64,000 nucleotides of DNA. Source: an uncultured Kushneria sp. (lineage in GTDB: Bacteria > Pseudomonadota > Gammaproteobacteria > Pseudomonadales > Halomonadaceae). Below, piece by piece: positions 25,712 through 34,527 of the stretch. Within the stretch, counting starts at the first letter, position 1. Each line of letters begins with the position of its first letter. The notes beneath the pieces were generated by a model, which was given only the letters and a program-made list of their open reading frames with translations, did not search any database and was not told the DNA's origin. The stretch spans positions 62,001 through 126,000 of the forward strand of contig NZ_CANMFC010000002.1 of the NCBI RefSeq assembly GCF_947497025.1. The letters run 5' to 3'. Both the position numbers and the translations under genes were made by a program.

Positions 25712-25747
25712 TATCATATGATATTTCGATATACAGAAATATATTTC
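25712..25747. promoter_or_regulatory. Nested dyads: probable GntR operator region
   Basis: Two perfect 12-bp palindromes, TATCATATGATA (25712-25723) and GAAATATATTTC (25736-25747), plus the inverted repeat ATATTTC-N8-GAAATAT (25721-25742). They sit 52-99 bases from the divergent gene starts. Confidence 0.65.
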
Positions 25748-25810
25748 TCCTTCGGCAGCGCTTTTATCGATCCCCTTTTCCGGTAACGCTGCCTTACGAA
25801 GGAGCACGTC

Positions 25811-26851
25811 ATGGCAGAACTTACCAGGCGCCGTCTGCTGTCCGGTGCAGGCGCAGGCCTGCTCGGTGCCGCAGCGCTCTCGGGTCGGGCACTGGCCGAG
25901 CCGGGCCGCCAGTATCGTCTGAGAGCGCAGACCAACAAGAGTGAAACCTCGACCCAGGGCGCCATGTACACGCGCTTTGTCGAGCTGTGCGAGTCGCTCT
26001 CCGGCGGGCGATTACTGATCGACCTGCATTATTCAAGCGCGATTGTCAACGACTTTCAGACCTTCGATGCCGCCGCCAACGGGGTGCTGGACATCGATAT
26101 GACAGGGGCCAGCTATCTCACCGGCAAGGACCCCGCCTTCCAGTTCATTGGCGATGTCATGGGCGGATATGAAGATCCCGTTCAGTTGCACGCCTGGCTC
26201 GATATGCCCGAGGCGCGCGCCATCGTCGACCCGCTCTATGGGCGTTACAACATGTACTGCGTCGGCCTGCTCTGCCCGCCGCTGGAGTCGTTGAGCTCTA
26301 CCGTCCCCCTGCCGGGTATCGAGGCCCTCGGGGGGTGGAAGTTTCGCTCACCGCCGGGCATGGAGAGCGAGATATTTACCCGCCTGGGGGCCGCCCCGGT
26401 CGTGATGTCCTTTGGCGAGGTCTTTACGGCCATGGAAACCGGCGTGGTCAGCGGTGCCGATGCCGGCACCCTGGCCCTCAACCGCTCGCTGGGCCTTTAT
26501 GACATCTGCAAATACGCCACCTATCCGGGCTTTCACTCCATGCCTGCCGACCATGTCGCCATCAACCTGGACAGCTGGAATGCCCTGCCTGCCGAGCTTC
26601 AGCGTGTCATTGAAGTAGCCCAGCGCGCCATCGCCTTTGACGTCATCAAGGAGGTGACGGTGGATGACCACCGGGTACTGACCGATCTGTCCGACCAGGT
26701 CACCTTTCATGACTGGTCGGAAAAGGATCGGCTGGCCTTTCGCGAAGCGGCCCTGCAGGTCTGGAAGGACTGGGCGACGCGCAGTGAAGCGGCCGATGTC
26801 ATGGTGAAAAGCCATCTGGCCTTCATGCGTCAAATGGGGCTTCTGGTCTGA
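25811..26851 (+). CDS. TRAP transporter substrate-binding protein (DctP family)
   Basis: A 346-residue periplasmic binding protein. A Tat-type signal peptide with Thr-Arg-Arg-Arg-Leu-Leu at 5-10 precedes a hydrophobic stretch and Ala-Leu-Ala. The mature part has the DctP fold: Glu-Ser-Leu-Ser-Gly-Gly-Arg near the N-terminus, Lys-Phe-Arg-Ser-Pro-Pro-Gly-Met-Glu with the carboxylate-clamping Arg, and Phe-Gly-Glu-Val-Phe-Thr-Ala-Met-Glu-Thr-Gly-Val-Val-Ser-Gly-Ala-Asp. It captures an organic acid for the DctQ and DctM permeases that follow. The start at 25811 has GGAGCACGTC upstream. The neighbouring enzymes imply a sugar acid as cargo. Confidence 0.92.
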   Translation: MAELTRRRLLSGAGAGLLGAAALSGRALAEPGRQYRLRAQTNKSETSTQGAMYTRFVELCESLSGGRLLIDLHYSSAIVNDFQTFDAAANGVLDIDMTGASYLTGKDPAFQFIGDVMGGYEDPVQLHAWLDMPEARAIVDPLYGRYNMYCVGLLCPPLESLSSTVPLPGIEALGGWKFRSPPGMESEIFTRLGAAPVVMSFGEVFTAMETGVVSGADAGTLALNRSLGLYDICKYATYPGFHSMPADHVAINLDSWNALPAELQRVIEVAQRAIAFDVIKEVTVDDHRVLTDLSDQVTFHDWSEKDRLAFREAALQVWKDWATRSEAADVMVKSHLAFMRQMGLLV

Positions 26852-26873
26852 AGCCACCGTCCTCAGGGAGGTC

Positions 26874-27368
26874 ATGATGTCCGATCCATCTGCTGAACAA
26901 CCCGCCTTTCACTGGGATGAGCTGCCCGCCTGGCTCTTCATGGTGGTCATCGTGGCCATGACCTGGGAGGTGGTGTTTCGCTATTTCTTCCTGGCGCCGA
27001 CCAGCTGGGCCAACGAACTCTCCCTGTATGTCTGCGCCATTGCCTATGTCTATGCCGGCGTCTTTGTCATGCGACGCGATGCGCATCTGCGCGTCACCGT
27101 GCTTTATGACCTCGCGCCCCGGCGGTTAAAACGCATCCTTGATGTCATGCAGTGCCTGATGACCCTGTGCTTTTGTCTGATCGTGGCCGGTTTCGGGGCG
27201 CGCGAGGCCTGGGTGGCGCTGGTCGCCGGCGAGCGCTTCGGCACGGTCTGGAATGCTCCGATCCCGATGACCATCAAACCCCTGATCGTGGTCTGTGCGC
27301 TGGTCATGGCCGTGATGTCGGTCATCAATCTTTATCGCCGCTGGCACCGACAGGAGGACGTCACATGA
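26874..27368 (+). CDS. TRAP transporter small permease (DctQ family)
   Basis: A 164-residue protein with four membrane helices and the DctQ features Glu-Val-Val-Phe-Arg-Tyr-Phe and Thr-Ser-Trp-Ala-Asn-Glu-Leu-Ser-Leu-Tyr, which pair it with DctM. GGGAGG precedes the ATG at 26874 (the next codon, 26877, is also ATG). The stop overlaps the DctM start (ATGA). It is a required accessory subunit of the Na+-coupled TRAP uptake system. Confidence 0.92.
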   Translation: MMSDPSAEQPAFHWDELPAWLFMVVIVAMTWEVVFRYFFLAPTSWANELSLYVCAIAYVYAGVFVMRRDAHLRVTVLYDLAPRRLKRILDVMQCLMTLCFCLIVAGFGAREAWVALVAGERFGTVWNAPIPMTIKPLIVVCALVMAVMSVINLYRRWHRQEDVT

Positions 27369-28672
27369 GCATTGCGATCATGTCCCTGGTGCTGCTGGGG
27401 GGATTGATACTGGCCATGGCCATGGCTGTACCGCTCGGATTTGCAGCGGGCGGTGTGGCCTCGCTGTTGGCCCTTGTCGAGTTCGGCCCGGAGGTCCTGG
27501 GTCTGGCCATGCAGAAGATCTACGGCATGGCGACCGACATCTCCTTCGCCTCGGTGCCGCTGTTCATTCTGATGTCGTCTTTGCTTGAGCGCTCGCGGCT
27601 GGCACGCGATCTTTTTGACAGCCTGCAGTATCTGGTAGGCGGTGTTCGCGGCGGCGTCGCGCTGGTCACGCTTTTGATTGCGGTCATCATGGCGGCCATG
27701 AGCGGCATCATCGGCGGCGAGATCGTGATGCTCGGCCTGGTTGCCCTGCCGCAGATGCTGCGCCTGAACTATGACCGCAGTCTGTCCATCGGCGTCATTG
27801 TGGCGGGCGGCTCGCTGGGCACCATGATTCCCCCCAGCATTGTGCTGATCATCTTCGGGCTGGTCGGGGGCGCAAGCATTCAGGCGCTCTTTTCGGCCAC
27901 GGTCATCCCCGGGCTGATACTCGCCGGCAGCTACCTGCTCTATGTGGTCATACGCTGCTGGCTCAACCCGGCGCTGGCGCCCGCCAGCCGCGATGCCGTG
28001 CCGGAGGGGATGACACTCAAAAGCGCTTTGATGGGCCTGGTCCCGCCGATGTTGCTGATCGTTTTGATCCTGGGCTGTATCTACGGGGGGGTGACCTCGA
28101 TCACCGAAGCGGCCTGTGTCGGGGTCGTCGGCACCCTGGCCCTGATTGTCGTGCGGCGCGAGCTCAGCGTGTTCCTGCTGCATCAGGCGCTGGTCCAGAC
28201 CCTGCGCGCCGTCGGCATTCTGCTGTGGGTGACCTTTGGCGTGGCGGTGCTGATCAGTGTCTACAACCTGATGGGCGGGCGGGCCTTCATCAATGAGCTC
28301 ATTCTGGGCGCAGGCCTGACGCCGATGATGACCATCCTTTTGATGCTGCTCGTCTTTCTGGTGCTGGGCTGCTTCATGGACTGGATCGGAATCGTGCTGC
28401 TGACCATTCCGATCTTTTTGCCCATCGTGGTCGAGCTGGGCATGAGCCCCATCTGGTTCGGGGTGCTTTTTTCCATCGCCATGCAGATTGCCTTTCTTTC
28501 CCCTCCCTTCGGCTCGGCGGCCTTCTACCTGATGAGCGTGGCGCCAAAGGGCGTCACCCTCGTCGACATCTACCGTTCCGTCTGGCCGTTCATGCTGATC
28601 CAGCTTGCCGTGCTGATCCTGGTATTACTCTTTCCGCCGCTCGCGCTGTGGCTGCCCGGCCTGCTTCCATAA
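27365..28672 (+). CDS. TRAP transporter large permease (DctM family)
   Basis: A 435-residue polytopic membrane protein with about twelve to thirteen segments. Val-Pro-Leu-Phe-Ile-Leu-Met-Ser-Ser, Gly-Gly-Ser-Leu-Gly-Thr-Met-Ile-Pro-Pro-Ser-Ile and Phe-Leu-Ser-Pro-Pro-Phe-Gly are typical DctM signatures of the Na+-binding transport domain. The start at 27365 is fixed by the four-base overlap with dctQ; the longer open frame upstream is a shadow of dctQ. It carries out the sodium-driven transport step of the tripartite system. Confidence 0.93.
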   Translation: MSIAIMSLVLLGGLILAMAMAVPLGFAAGGVASLLALVEFGPEVLGLAMQKIYGMATDISFASVPLFILMSSLLERSRLARDLFDSLQYLVGGVRGGVALVTLLIAVIMAAMSGIIGGEIVMLGLVALPQMLRLNYDRSLSIGVIVAGGSLGTMIPPSIVLIIFGLVGGASIQALFSATVIPGLILAGSYLLYVVIRCWLNPALAPASRDAVPEGMTLKSALMGLVPPMLLIVLILGCIYGGVTSITEAACVGVVGTLALIVVRRELSVFLLHQALVQTLRAVGILLWVTFGVAVLISVYNLMGGRAFINELILGAGLTPMMTILLMLLVFLVLGCFMDWIGIVLLTIPIFLPIVVELGMSPIWFGVLFSIAMQIAFLSPPFGSAAFYLMSVAPKGVTLVDIYRSVWPFMLIQLAVLILVLLFPPLALWLPGLLP

Positions 28673-28685
28673 CTGGAGTTCACTG

Positions 28686-29882
28686 ATGAAAATCACTGCC
28701 ATCGAAACCCTGCATGCCCGCGAGTTCGAAAACGTGCTCTGGGTACGCGTACACACCGATGAAGGCACCATCGGCCTTGGGGAGACGTTCTACGGCGCCG
28801 GTGCCGTGGCGGCCCACATTCATGACACCCTGGCCCCCAGGCTGATCGGGCGTGACCCGCTGGCCATCGAGGCGCTGCATCGGGAGATGACCAACCTGCC
28901 GCTGGCACACGCCTCGACCGGTGCCGAGTCGCGCGCCACCTCGGCCATCGATATTGCGCTATGGGACCTGTTCGGCAAGGTATGCCAGCAGCCGGTGCAT
29001 CAGATGCTCGGCGGACTCTGTCAGCCACGGCTTCGCATCTACAACACCTGCGCCGGCTACGGCTATGTGCGAAATCGCGACATCCGAACGGTCAACAACT
29101 GGAATCTGGGCAGCAGCGAGGGCCCCTTCGAGGATCTCAATGCCTTCATGACCGATGCCGGCGTGCTGGCCGAAAACCTGCTGGAAAGCGGCATCAGCGC
29201 CATGAAGATCTGGCCCTTTGACCCCATCGCCCAGCAGACCCACGGGCTGGACATCAATGCCGAGCAGATGAAAACGGCGCTGCGCCCCTTCGAGCAGATC
29301 CGACAGCGCGTGGGGGATGCAATGGACATCATGGTCGAGTTTCACTCCCAGTGGAATCTGACCAGTGCCAAACGCATTGCCAGGGCGCTGGAGCCCTACA
29401 ACCCCTACTGGTTCGAGGACCCGATCAAAATGACCTCAACCTCAGCGCTGGGAGAGTACGCACGCGCCACTTCGGTGCCGGTGTGCGGCAGTGAAACCCT
29501 GGGCTCGCGCTGGCCCTACAAGGAGATGCTCGATCAGAATGCCCTTGGCGTGGTGATGGTGGATCTGTGCTGGACCGGCGGTTTGACCGAGGGGCGCAAG
29601 ATCGCCGCCCTGGCCGAGACCTTCCACAAGCCGTTCGCCCCCCACGACTGCATCGGCCCGGTGGGCTTTGCCGCCGCCGTGCACATGTCCTTCAGTCAGC
29701 CCAACACCCTGATCCAGGAGTCGGTCCGCGCCTTCTATCGCGGCTGGTATCAGGAGCTGGTCACGGCCGTACCGCGAATCGAAAACGGTTACGTCTACCC
29801 CATGGAGGGGCCGGGGCTGGGCGTCGAACTGCTGCCGGAGGTCTTTGAGCGCGCCGATCTGGTCACCCGTAAAAGCCAGTAA
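28686..29882 (+). CDS. Enolase-superfamily sugar-acid dehydratase (mandelate racemase/MLE type)
   Basis: A 398-residue protein with an N-terminal capping domain and a barrel. Metal ligands are Glu218 (Val-Glu-Phe-His), Glu244 (Trp-Phe-Glu-Asp-Pro) and Glu270 (Gly-Ser-Glu-Thr-Leu), 26 residues apart as expected. His220 next to the first ligand and His320 (Pro-His-Asp-Cys-Ile-Gly-Pro) are the acid-base residues typical of galactonate/mannonate-type dehydratases, rather than the Lys-x-Lys of racemases. It likely converts an aldonic acid brought in by the TRAP system to a 2-keto-3-deoxy acid. The exact sugar cannot be told from sequence. Confidence 0.87.
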   Translation: MKITAIETLHAREFENVLWVRVHTDEGTIGLGETFYGAGAVAAHIHDTLAPRLIGRDPLAIEALHREMTNLPLAHASTGAESRATSAIDIALWDLFGKVCQQPVHQMLGGLCQPRLRIYNTCAGYGYVRNRDIRTVNNWNLGSSEGPFEDLNAFMTDAGVLAENLLESGISAMKIWPFDPIAQQTHGLDINAEQMKTALRPFEQIRQRVGDAMDIMVEFHSQWNLTSAKRIARALEPYNPYWFEDPIKMTSTSALGEYARATSVPVCGSETLGSRWPYKEMLDQNALGVVMVDLCWTGGLTEGRKIAALAETFHKPFAPHDCIGPVGFAAAVHMSFSQPNTLIQESVRAFYRGWYQELVTAVPRIENGYVYPMEGPGLGVELLPEVFERADLVTRKSQ

Positions 29883-29919
29883 CGGCCAAGGGCATCCATC
29901 ATGAAGGGAGGCATCAACC

Positions 29920-30684
29920 ATGCATCTGTTTGACCTGACCGGGCGTACTGCCCTGATTACGGGCTCCTCGGGCGGACTGGGGCTTGCCATGGCCCAGGCG
30001 CTCAGCGATGCCGGCGCGGCCATCGTGCTGCACGGTCGCAATGCCGACAAGCTGCACGACGCAGCCACGCACTTTGCCGCCAGGGGCATCGAGGTGGGCA
30101 CCATCACCTTTGATGTGACCAGCGAGACGGACGTGCACCAGGCCTTCGAGACCCTCGATCAGCGGGGCACCACCATCGATATCCTGATCAACAATGCCGG
30201 CATGCAGCACCGCCAGCCGATGACCGAGCTGGCACTGGCGGACTGGCAGAAGGTGATCGATACCAACCTGACCGCGGCCTTTCTGGTCGGCCAGCAGGTC
30301 GCGCGTCGCCTGATTGAAAAGGGGCAGGGCGGCAAGATCATCAATGTGGGCTCGCTGACCAGCCAGGTCGCCCGGGCGACCGTCGCGCCCTATACCGCAG
30401 CCAAGGGGGGGATTCGGCTACTGACCTGCTCGATGGCCGCCGAATGGGCCGAGCACAACATCCAGGCCAACGCCATCGGCCCCGGTTACATGCTCACCGA
30501 CATGACCCGGCCACTGTCGGAGGACCCGGCGTTTGACGGCTGGGTGAAGGCGCGCACCCCGTCGCGCCGCTGGGGGCTGCCGGAGGATCTGGCCAGCACG
30601 GTCATCTATCTGGCCGCGCCCGGCTCGAGCTATGTCAACGGCCAGATCATCTACGTGGATGGCGGCATGCTGGCCGTCCTGTAG
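29920..30684 (+). CDS. SDR oxidoreductase, gluconate 5-dehydrogenase-like
   Basis: A 254-residue classical short-chain dehydrogenase. Cofactor motif Thr-Gly-Ser-Ser-Gly-Gly-Leu-Gly at 14-21, Asn-Asn-Ala-Gly at 91-94, catalytic Ser145, Tyr158 and Lys162, and Phe-Asp-Leu-Thr-Gly-Arg-Thr at the start as in IdnO/gluconate 5-dehydrogenase. It probably interconverts a keto- and hydroxy-sugar acid with NAD(P)H. Good ribosome site GGGAGG before the ATG at 29920. It is the last gene of the TRAP-dehydratase operon. Confidence 0.88.
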   Translation: MHLFDLTGRTALITGSSGGLGLAMAQALSDAGAAIVLHGRNADKLHDAATHFAARGIEVGTITFDVTSETDVHQAFETLDQRGTTIDILINNAGMQHRQPMTELALADWQKVIDTNLTAAFLVGQQVARRLIEKGQGGKIINVGSLTSQVARATVAPYTAAKGGIRLLTCSMAAEWAEHNIQANAIGPGYMLTDMTRPLSEDPAFDGWVKARTPSRRWGLPEDLASTVIYLAAPGSSYVNGQIIYVDGGMLAVL

Positions 30685-30697
30685 CCCCTGTCAGACC

Positions 30698-30728
30698 GGG
30701 GCCCGGGGCAGCCACCGGGCCGGGCCCC
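30698..30728. terminator. GC-rich hairpin between SDR and rep
   Basis: GGGGCCCGG (30698-30706) pairs with CCGGGCCCC (30720-30728); no T run follows. It may end both converging transcripts. Confidence 0.4.
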
Positions 30729-30729
30729 T

Positions 30730-32781
30730 CTACCCGAGCAGCGAGCGCAGCCCGGCGATGGCACTCTGGCCGCGCTCACGCTTTTTCTCCGGGTCTTCCT
30801 TGTCGGCGCGGCCGTACCACTCCAGGTCCTCGGGCGGCAGCTCGTCAAGAAAGCGGCTCGGCGCACAGTTCATCATCTCGCCGAACTGCTTGCGCTGCTG
30901 GGCCAGCGACAGCGTCAGGGTCTGGCGCGCGCGGGTAATCCCCACATAGGCCAGCCGCCGCTCCTCCTCGATGGTGTCCATCTCGATCGAGTTGCGGTGC
31001 GGCAGCAGCTCCTCTTCCATGCCCATCACGTAGACGTGCGGGAACTCGAGCCCCTTGGAGGCGTGCAGGGTCAGAAGCTGCACCTTGTCGGTGTCATCCT
31101 CCTGGGCCTGCTGGTCGAGAATATCGCGCAGCACCAGCCGTGAAATCGCCGCCTCGACGTCATCGGTCTCCTCGGCCATGTCGTCGCCCTCCTCGGTATC
31201 ACGATGCATCGACTTCTCGAGCTGATCGATCAGGATATACACGTTGCCCATGCGCTTTTCGGCCACGATCGGGGCGCTGGCGTTCTGATAGAGCCACGCC
31301 TCGTAATCCATCTCGGCAAACATTGCCCGGATCGCGGCGATGGCGTCGCCCTGATCCATGCGCTTGCGGATACCTTCCAGAAAGTGATTGAAACGCCCCA
31401 GCCGGTCGACGGCACGCTCGGAGAGCACGTGTGCCAGGCCCATCTCGCTGCAGGCGGCAAACAGGCTGACCTTGCGCTCCTGGGCGTAGTTGGCGAGCTT
31501 TTCCAGCGTGTTGGGGCCGATCTCGCGGCGCGGCACGTTGACGATGCGCAAAAAGGCGTTGTCATCGGCCGGATTGATCAGAAGCCGCAGGTAGGCCATG
31601 GCGTCCTTGATCTCGTTGCGGGAGAAAAAGGAGGTGCCGCCGGAGAGCTTGTAGGGGATCTGGTGGTGCTGAAGCTTCAGCTCCAAAAGCCGGGCCTGAA
31701 AGTTGCCGCGATAGAGCACGGCAAAATCGCGCCACTGGGCGCTCTCCTTGATGCGCCGGGTAAGGATCTCGGTGGCCACCCGCTCGGTCTCGGCCTCCTC
31801 GTTGCGATTGACGATGATACGAATCGGCTCGCCGCGGCCCTTGTCCGACCACAGCGTCTTCTCATAGACGTGGGGGTTGTTGGCAATCAGCGTATTGGCG
31901 GCCTTGAGGATGATCGAGGTGGAGCGGTAGTTCTGCTCCAGCTTGATCACATTGAGCGAGGGGAAATCCTCCCCCAGCTGCACCAGGTTCTCCGGCCGCG
32001 CCCCGCGCCAGGCGTAGATCGACTGATCGTCATCGCCCACCACGGTAAAGGTCTGACGCTCGGCCATCAGCATGCGCACCAGCTGATACTGGCTCGAGTT
32101 GGTGTCCTGATACTCATCCACCAGCATGTAGTGGATGCGGTGTCGCCAGCGCTGCAGCACCTCCGGATGGCGCTCGAACATTGTCGCCGGCAGCATGATC
32201 AGGTCATCGAAATCGACCGCGTTATAGGCCTTCAGGTGGCGCACGTAGTGCTCGTAGATGCGCGCGCAGTAGGCGTCATCCTCGGTCTCGGCGTGGGAGA
32301 GCGCATGTCCAGGCAAAATCAGGTCGTTTTTCCAGGTCGAGATCTGGCTCTGCACCCGGTTGATCTGATCGCCGTCGATCTGGGCGTCCTTTTGCATCAG
32401 ATCGCGCAGCAGCGCCCTGGCATCCTCCGGGTCAAACAGCGAAAAGCCCGGGCGCAGGCCCAGCGTTTTCAGCTCCGAGCGGATGATGGTCAACCCCAGG
32501 GTGTGAAAGGTAGAGACCGTCAGGCCGTGGCCGCTGCGCCCGGGCAACAGCGTCTGGACGCGCTCCTTCATCTCGCGGGCGGCCTTGTTGGTAAAGGTCA
32601 CCGCCGCGATGCGCCGGGCACTCATGCCGCACTCATGAACCAGATACGCAATCTTGGTGGTGATCACGCTGGTCTTGCCGGAACCGGCGCCGGCCAGCAC
32701 CAGACAGGGGCCATCGATGTATTTCACGGCCTCGCGCTGGCGTGGGTTGAGGCCGGCAATGCGGTTGCGAATATCGGACAT
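30730..32781 (-). CDS. rep: ATP-dependent DNA helicase Rep
   Basis: A 683-residue superfamily 1A helicase. Walker A is Gly-Ala-Gly-Ser-Gly-Lys-Thr at 31-37, motif II is Asp-Glu-Tyr-Gln-Asp-Thr-Asn, and motif III is Gly-Asp-Asp-Asp-Gln-Ser-Ile-Tyr-Ala-Trp-Arg-Gly-Ala. Motif VI is Val-Gly-Ile-Thr-Arg-Ala-Arg near the end. Phe-Asp-Pro-Glu-Asp-Ala-Arg-Ala-Leu and the length favour Rep over UvrD. It clears proteins from DNA ahead of the replication fork. The ATG at 32781 (Met-Ser-Asp-Ile-Arg-Asn) was chosen over 32829 by family alignment from memory. Confidence 0.93.
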   Translation of the reverse strand: MSDIRNRIAGLNPRQREAVKYIDGPCLVLAGAGSGKTSVITTKIAYLVHECGMSARRIAAVTFTNKAAREMKERVQTLLPGRSGHGLTVSTFHTLGLTIIRSELKTLGLRPGFSLFDPEDARALLRDLMQKDAQIDGDQINRVQSQISTWKNDLILPGHALSHAETEDDAYCARIYEHYVRHLKAYNAVDFDDLIMLPATMFERHPEVLQRWRHRIHYMLVDEYQDTNSSQYQLVRMLMAERQTFTVVGDDDQSIYAWRGARPENLVQLGEDFPSLNVIKLEQNYRSTSIILKAANTLIANNPHVYEKTLWSDKGRGEPIRIIVNRNEEAETERVATEILTRRIKESAQWRDFAVLYRGNFQARLLELKLQHHQIPYKLSGGTSFFSRNEIKDAMAYLRLLINPADDNAFLRIVNVPRREIGPNTLEKLANYAQERKVSLFAACSEMGLAHVLSERAVDRLGRFNHFLEGIRKRMDQGDAIAAIRAMFAEMDYEAWLYQNASAPIVAEKRMGNVYILIDQLEKSMHRDTEEGDDMAEETDDVEAAISRLVLRDILDQQAQEDDTDKVQLLTLHASKGLEFPHVYVMGMEEELLPHRNSIEMDTIEEERRLAYVGITRARQTLTLSLAQQRKQFGEMMNCAPSRFLDELPPEDLEWYGRADKEDPEKKRERGQSAIAGLRSLLG

Positions 32782-32901
32782 GGGAACAACCTGATGAGGG
32801 GCAGATAACGCGAGCACGTCATGATACATCCTGCGGCCCCGGGTGTGCTGTAATGACAGGCAGTGGATCTGCCGCCCACTGTCATGACCCAGAGGAAAAC
32901 C

Positions 32902-33483
32902 ATGCGTGATCAGCGCCTTGCACCGGGTATCAAAAAACCGCCCTTTCGCACCGGTATGCGCCTTGCCCTGATCGGGGCCGTGCTGGGGTGTTCAGCGCAG
33001 GCCAGCGCGGCCTGCCAGATTCAGGCCATCCAGTACGACTATCCCGAACAGCGCCTTGATCAGGCGCTTGAGCAGTTTGCCCATACCAGCGGCTGCCCGG
33101 TCGAAGTGGACAGCGCATCGCTTGGCAACCTTCAGGCGCCGGCCCTCTCCGGACGCTTCACCCCGGGTGCCGCCCTGATTCAGCTGGTGCGCGGCTCGGG
33201 CCTTGAAGTCCATCTGGACAACGGCCATTACCGAATCAATCAGAGTGACCGGGAGCACATCGAAGATCTGGTCGAGACGTTTCGCTACCGCATCGACAGC
33301 GCCCGGGACAACAATCAGCTCACCCAGGACGAGGCCCGGGACCTCGACGCTCAACTGGACGCCATCGAGGCGCAAAGCGATCAACTGATCACCGAGCAGG
33401 GCTTTTTGAGCGCCGCCGAGAAGGCCGGCCATGAGCGCTTCTTTGCCTGGCTGGAAGGGCGGCTGGCGCCGGGCGCTCTCTGA
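32902..33483 (+). CDS. Secreted lone STN-domain protein
   Basis: A 193-residue protein with a signal peptide (hydrophobic core about 19-36, Ala-Ser-Ala-Ala). Tyr-Pro-Glu-Gln-Arg-Leu-Asp-Gln-Ala-Leu-Glu-Gln-Phe-Ala-His-Thr-Ser-Gly and Leu-Ser-Gly-Arg-Phe-Thr-Pro-Gly-Ala-Ala-Leu-Ile-Gln-Leu-Val-Arg-Gly-Ser-Gly-Leu follow, which is the STN (secretin/TonB short N-terminal) fold used for signalling in FecA-type receptors. The remainder is a charged helical extension; no TonB box, plug or barrel follows. AGAGGAAAACC precedes the ATG at 32902. It could signal to an anti-sigma factor or bind another STN partner; the role is unknown. Confidence 0.75.
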   Translation: MRDQRLAPGIKKPPFRTGMRLALIGAVLGCSAQASAACQIQAIQYDYPEQRLDQALEQFAHTSGCPVEVDSASLGNLQAPALSGRFTPGAALIQLVRGSGLEVHLDNGHYRINQSDREHIEDLVETFRYRIDSARDNNQLTQDEARDLDAQLDAIEAQSDQLITEQGFLSAAEKAGHERFFAWLEGRLAPGAL

Positions 33484-33552
33484 GTTCCGGGTGGATGATC
33501 GGCCCTGCCCGGCATCGCGATGGCATGAGCCGTCATCACATCACGCACCACA

Positions 33553-33582
33553 ACATCAGTGACAACGACATCAGTGACAACA
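33553..33582 (+). repeat. Tandem 15-bp repeat before GNAT gene
   Basis: ACATCAGTGACAACG (33553-33567) is followed at once by ACATCAGTGACAACA (33568-33582), 14 of 15 bases identical, ending about 16 bases before the GNAT start. Confidence 0.7.
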
Positions 33583-33598
33583 ACAAGAGGCCACAAGG

Positions 33599-34105
33599 AT
33601 GAGGATCATTCAGGACGACCTGAGCAGCGACGCGACCATCGCGCTGATCCGCGAGCATGTGACGGATCTGGCCGGCCACTCTCCCGAAGAGAGCTGTCAT
33701 GCGCTGGATATCGACGCGCTGCGCGCGCCCGGGGTGACCTTCTGGAGCGCGTGGGAGGGCAACACCATTGCCGGCTGCGGGGCGCTCAAGGCGCTCGATG
33801 AAACACATGGCGAGATCAAGTCGATGCGCACCGCCGAGACGCATCTGCGCCGCGGGGTAGCCGCCAAACTGCTCGATCATATTATCCGAGAGGCGCAGTC
33901 GCGCGGGTTCAAACGGCTCAGCCTTGAAACCGGAACGCCCCCGGTATTCGCCCCGGCACGCAGCCTCTATGCGCGCTTCGGTTTCGAGACCTGCCCGCCG
34001 TTTGGCGACTACCAGGAAGACCCATACAGCGTGTTCATGACGAAGTCTCTCGACGGCCCGGATTACAGCGCCCCGTCAAAGTCCAGCTGTCGCCAGGCCT
34101 CATAG
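33599..34105 (+). CDS. GNAT family N-acetyltransferase
   Basis: A 168-residue single-domain acetyltransferase. Motif A is [13 protein letters not shown] (about 80-92; R-x-x-G-x-A). Ser-Leu-Glu-Thr-Gly-Thr and Tyr-Ala-Arg-Phe-Gly-Phe-Glu are motif B. It looks like the YsnE/ElaA-type small-molecule group; substrate unknown. The ribosome site is AAGGA directly before the ATG at 33599. Its 3' end runs 43 bases into the opposing trmL gene. Confidence 0.87.
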   Translation: MRIIQDDLSSDATIALIREHVTDLAGHSPEESCHALDIDALRAPGVTFWSAWEGNTIAGCGALKALDETHGEIKSMRTAETHLRRGVAAKLLDHIIREAQSRGFKRLSLETGTPPVFAPARSLYARFGFETCPPFGDYQEDPYSVFMTKSLDGPDYSAPSKSSCRQAS

Positions 34106-34527
34106 ACCAGTACCGCGCAGGCGTTGGAGAGGTTGAGGCTGCGGCTGCCTTCCCGCATGGGAATGCGCAGGCGCTGCCCTTCCGGCAGGCGGTCGATCAG
34201 CGCCTGCGGCAGGCCGCGACTCTCCGGGCCAAACAGCAGCGCATCCCCCGTTTGATAGGCCACGTGATCATGACGGGTACGCCCGCGGGTGGTGACGGCC
34301 AGCATCCGCGTTGGTGCGACCGCGGTCATGAAGGCCTCCAGCGAGGCATGGACCCGGACGCGGGCCCACTCGTGGTAATCAAGCCCGGCCCGGCGCAGGC
34401 GCTTGTCATCCAGTTCAAAGCCGAGCGGCTCGATCAGGTGCAGGCGAAAGCCGGTATTGGCGCAGAGTCTGATGATGTTGCCGGTATTGGGGGCGATTTC
34501 CGGCTCGAACAGGACGATATCCAGCAT
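34063..34527 (-). CDS. trmL: tRNA (cytidine(34)-2'-O)-methyltransferase TrmL
   Basis: A 154-residue SPOUT-class methyltransferase. [10 protein letters not shown] (about 8-17), [11 protein letters not shown] and [13 protein letters not shown] are the trefoil-knot motifs that bind S-adenosylmethionine. It 2'-O-methylates the wobble base of tRNA(Leu). Length fits the short TrmL type without extra domain. It converges with the GNAT gene and shares 43 bases with it. Confidence 0.93.
   Translation of the reverse strand: MLDIVLFEPEIAPNTGNIIRLCANTGFRLHLIEPLGFELDDKRLRRAGLDYHEWARVRVHASLEAFMTAVAPTRMLAVTTRGRTRHDHVAYQTGDALLFGPESRGLPQALIDRLPEGQRLRIPMREGSRSLNLSNACAVLVYEAWRQLDFDGAL

Noticed and set aside
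31204-32808. Long open frame on the plus strand across rep
   Set aside because: It is the antisense shadow of the helicase gene, with no family features or ribosome site.
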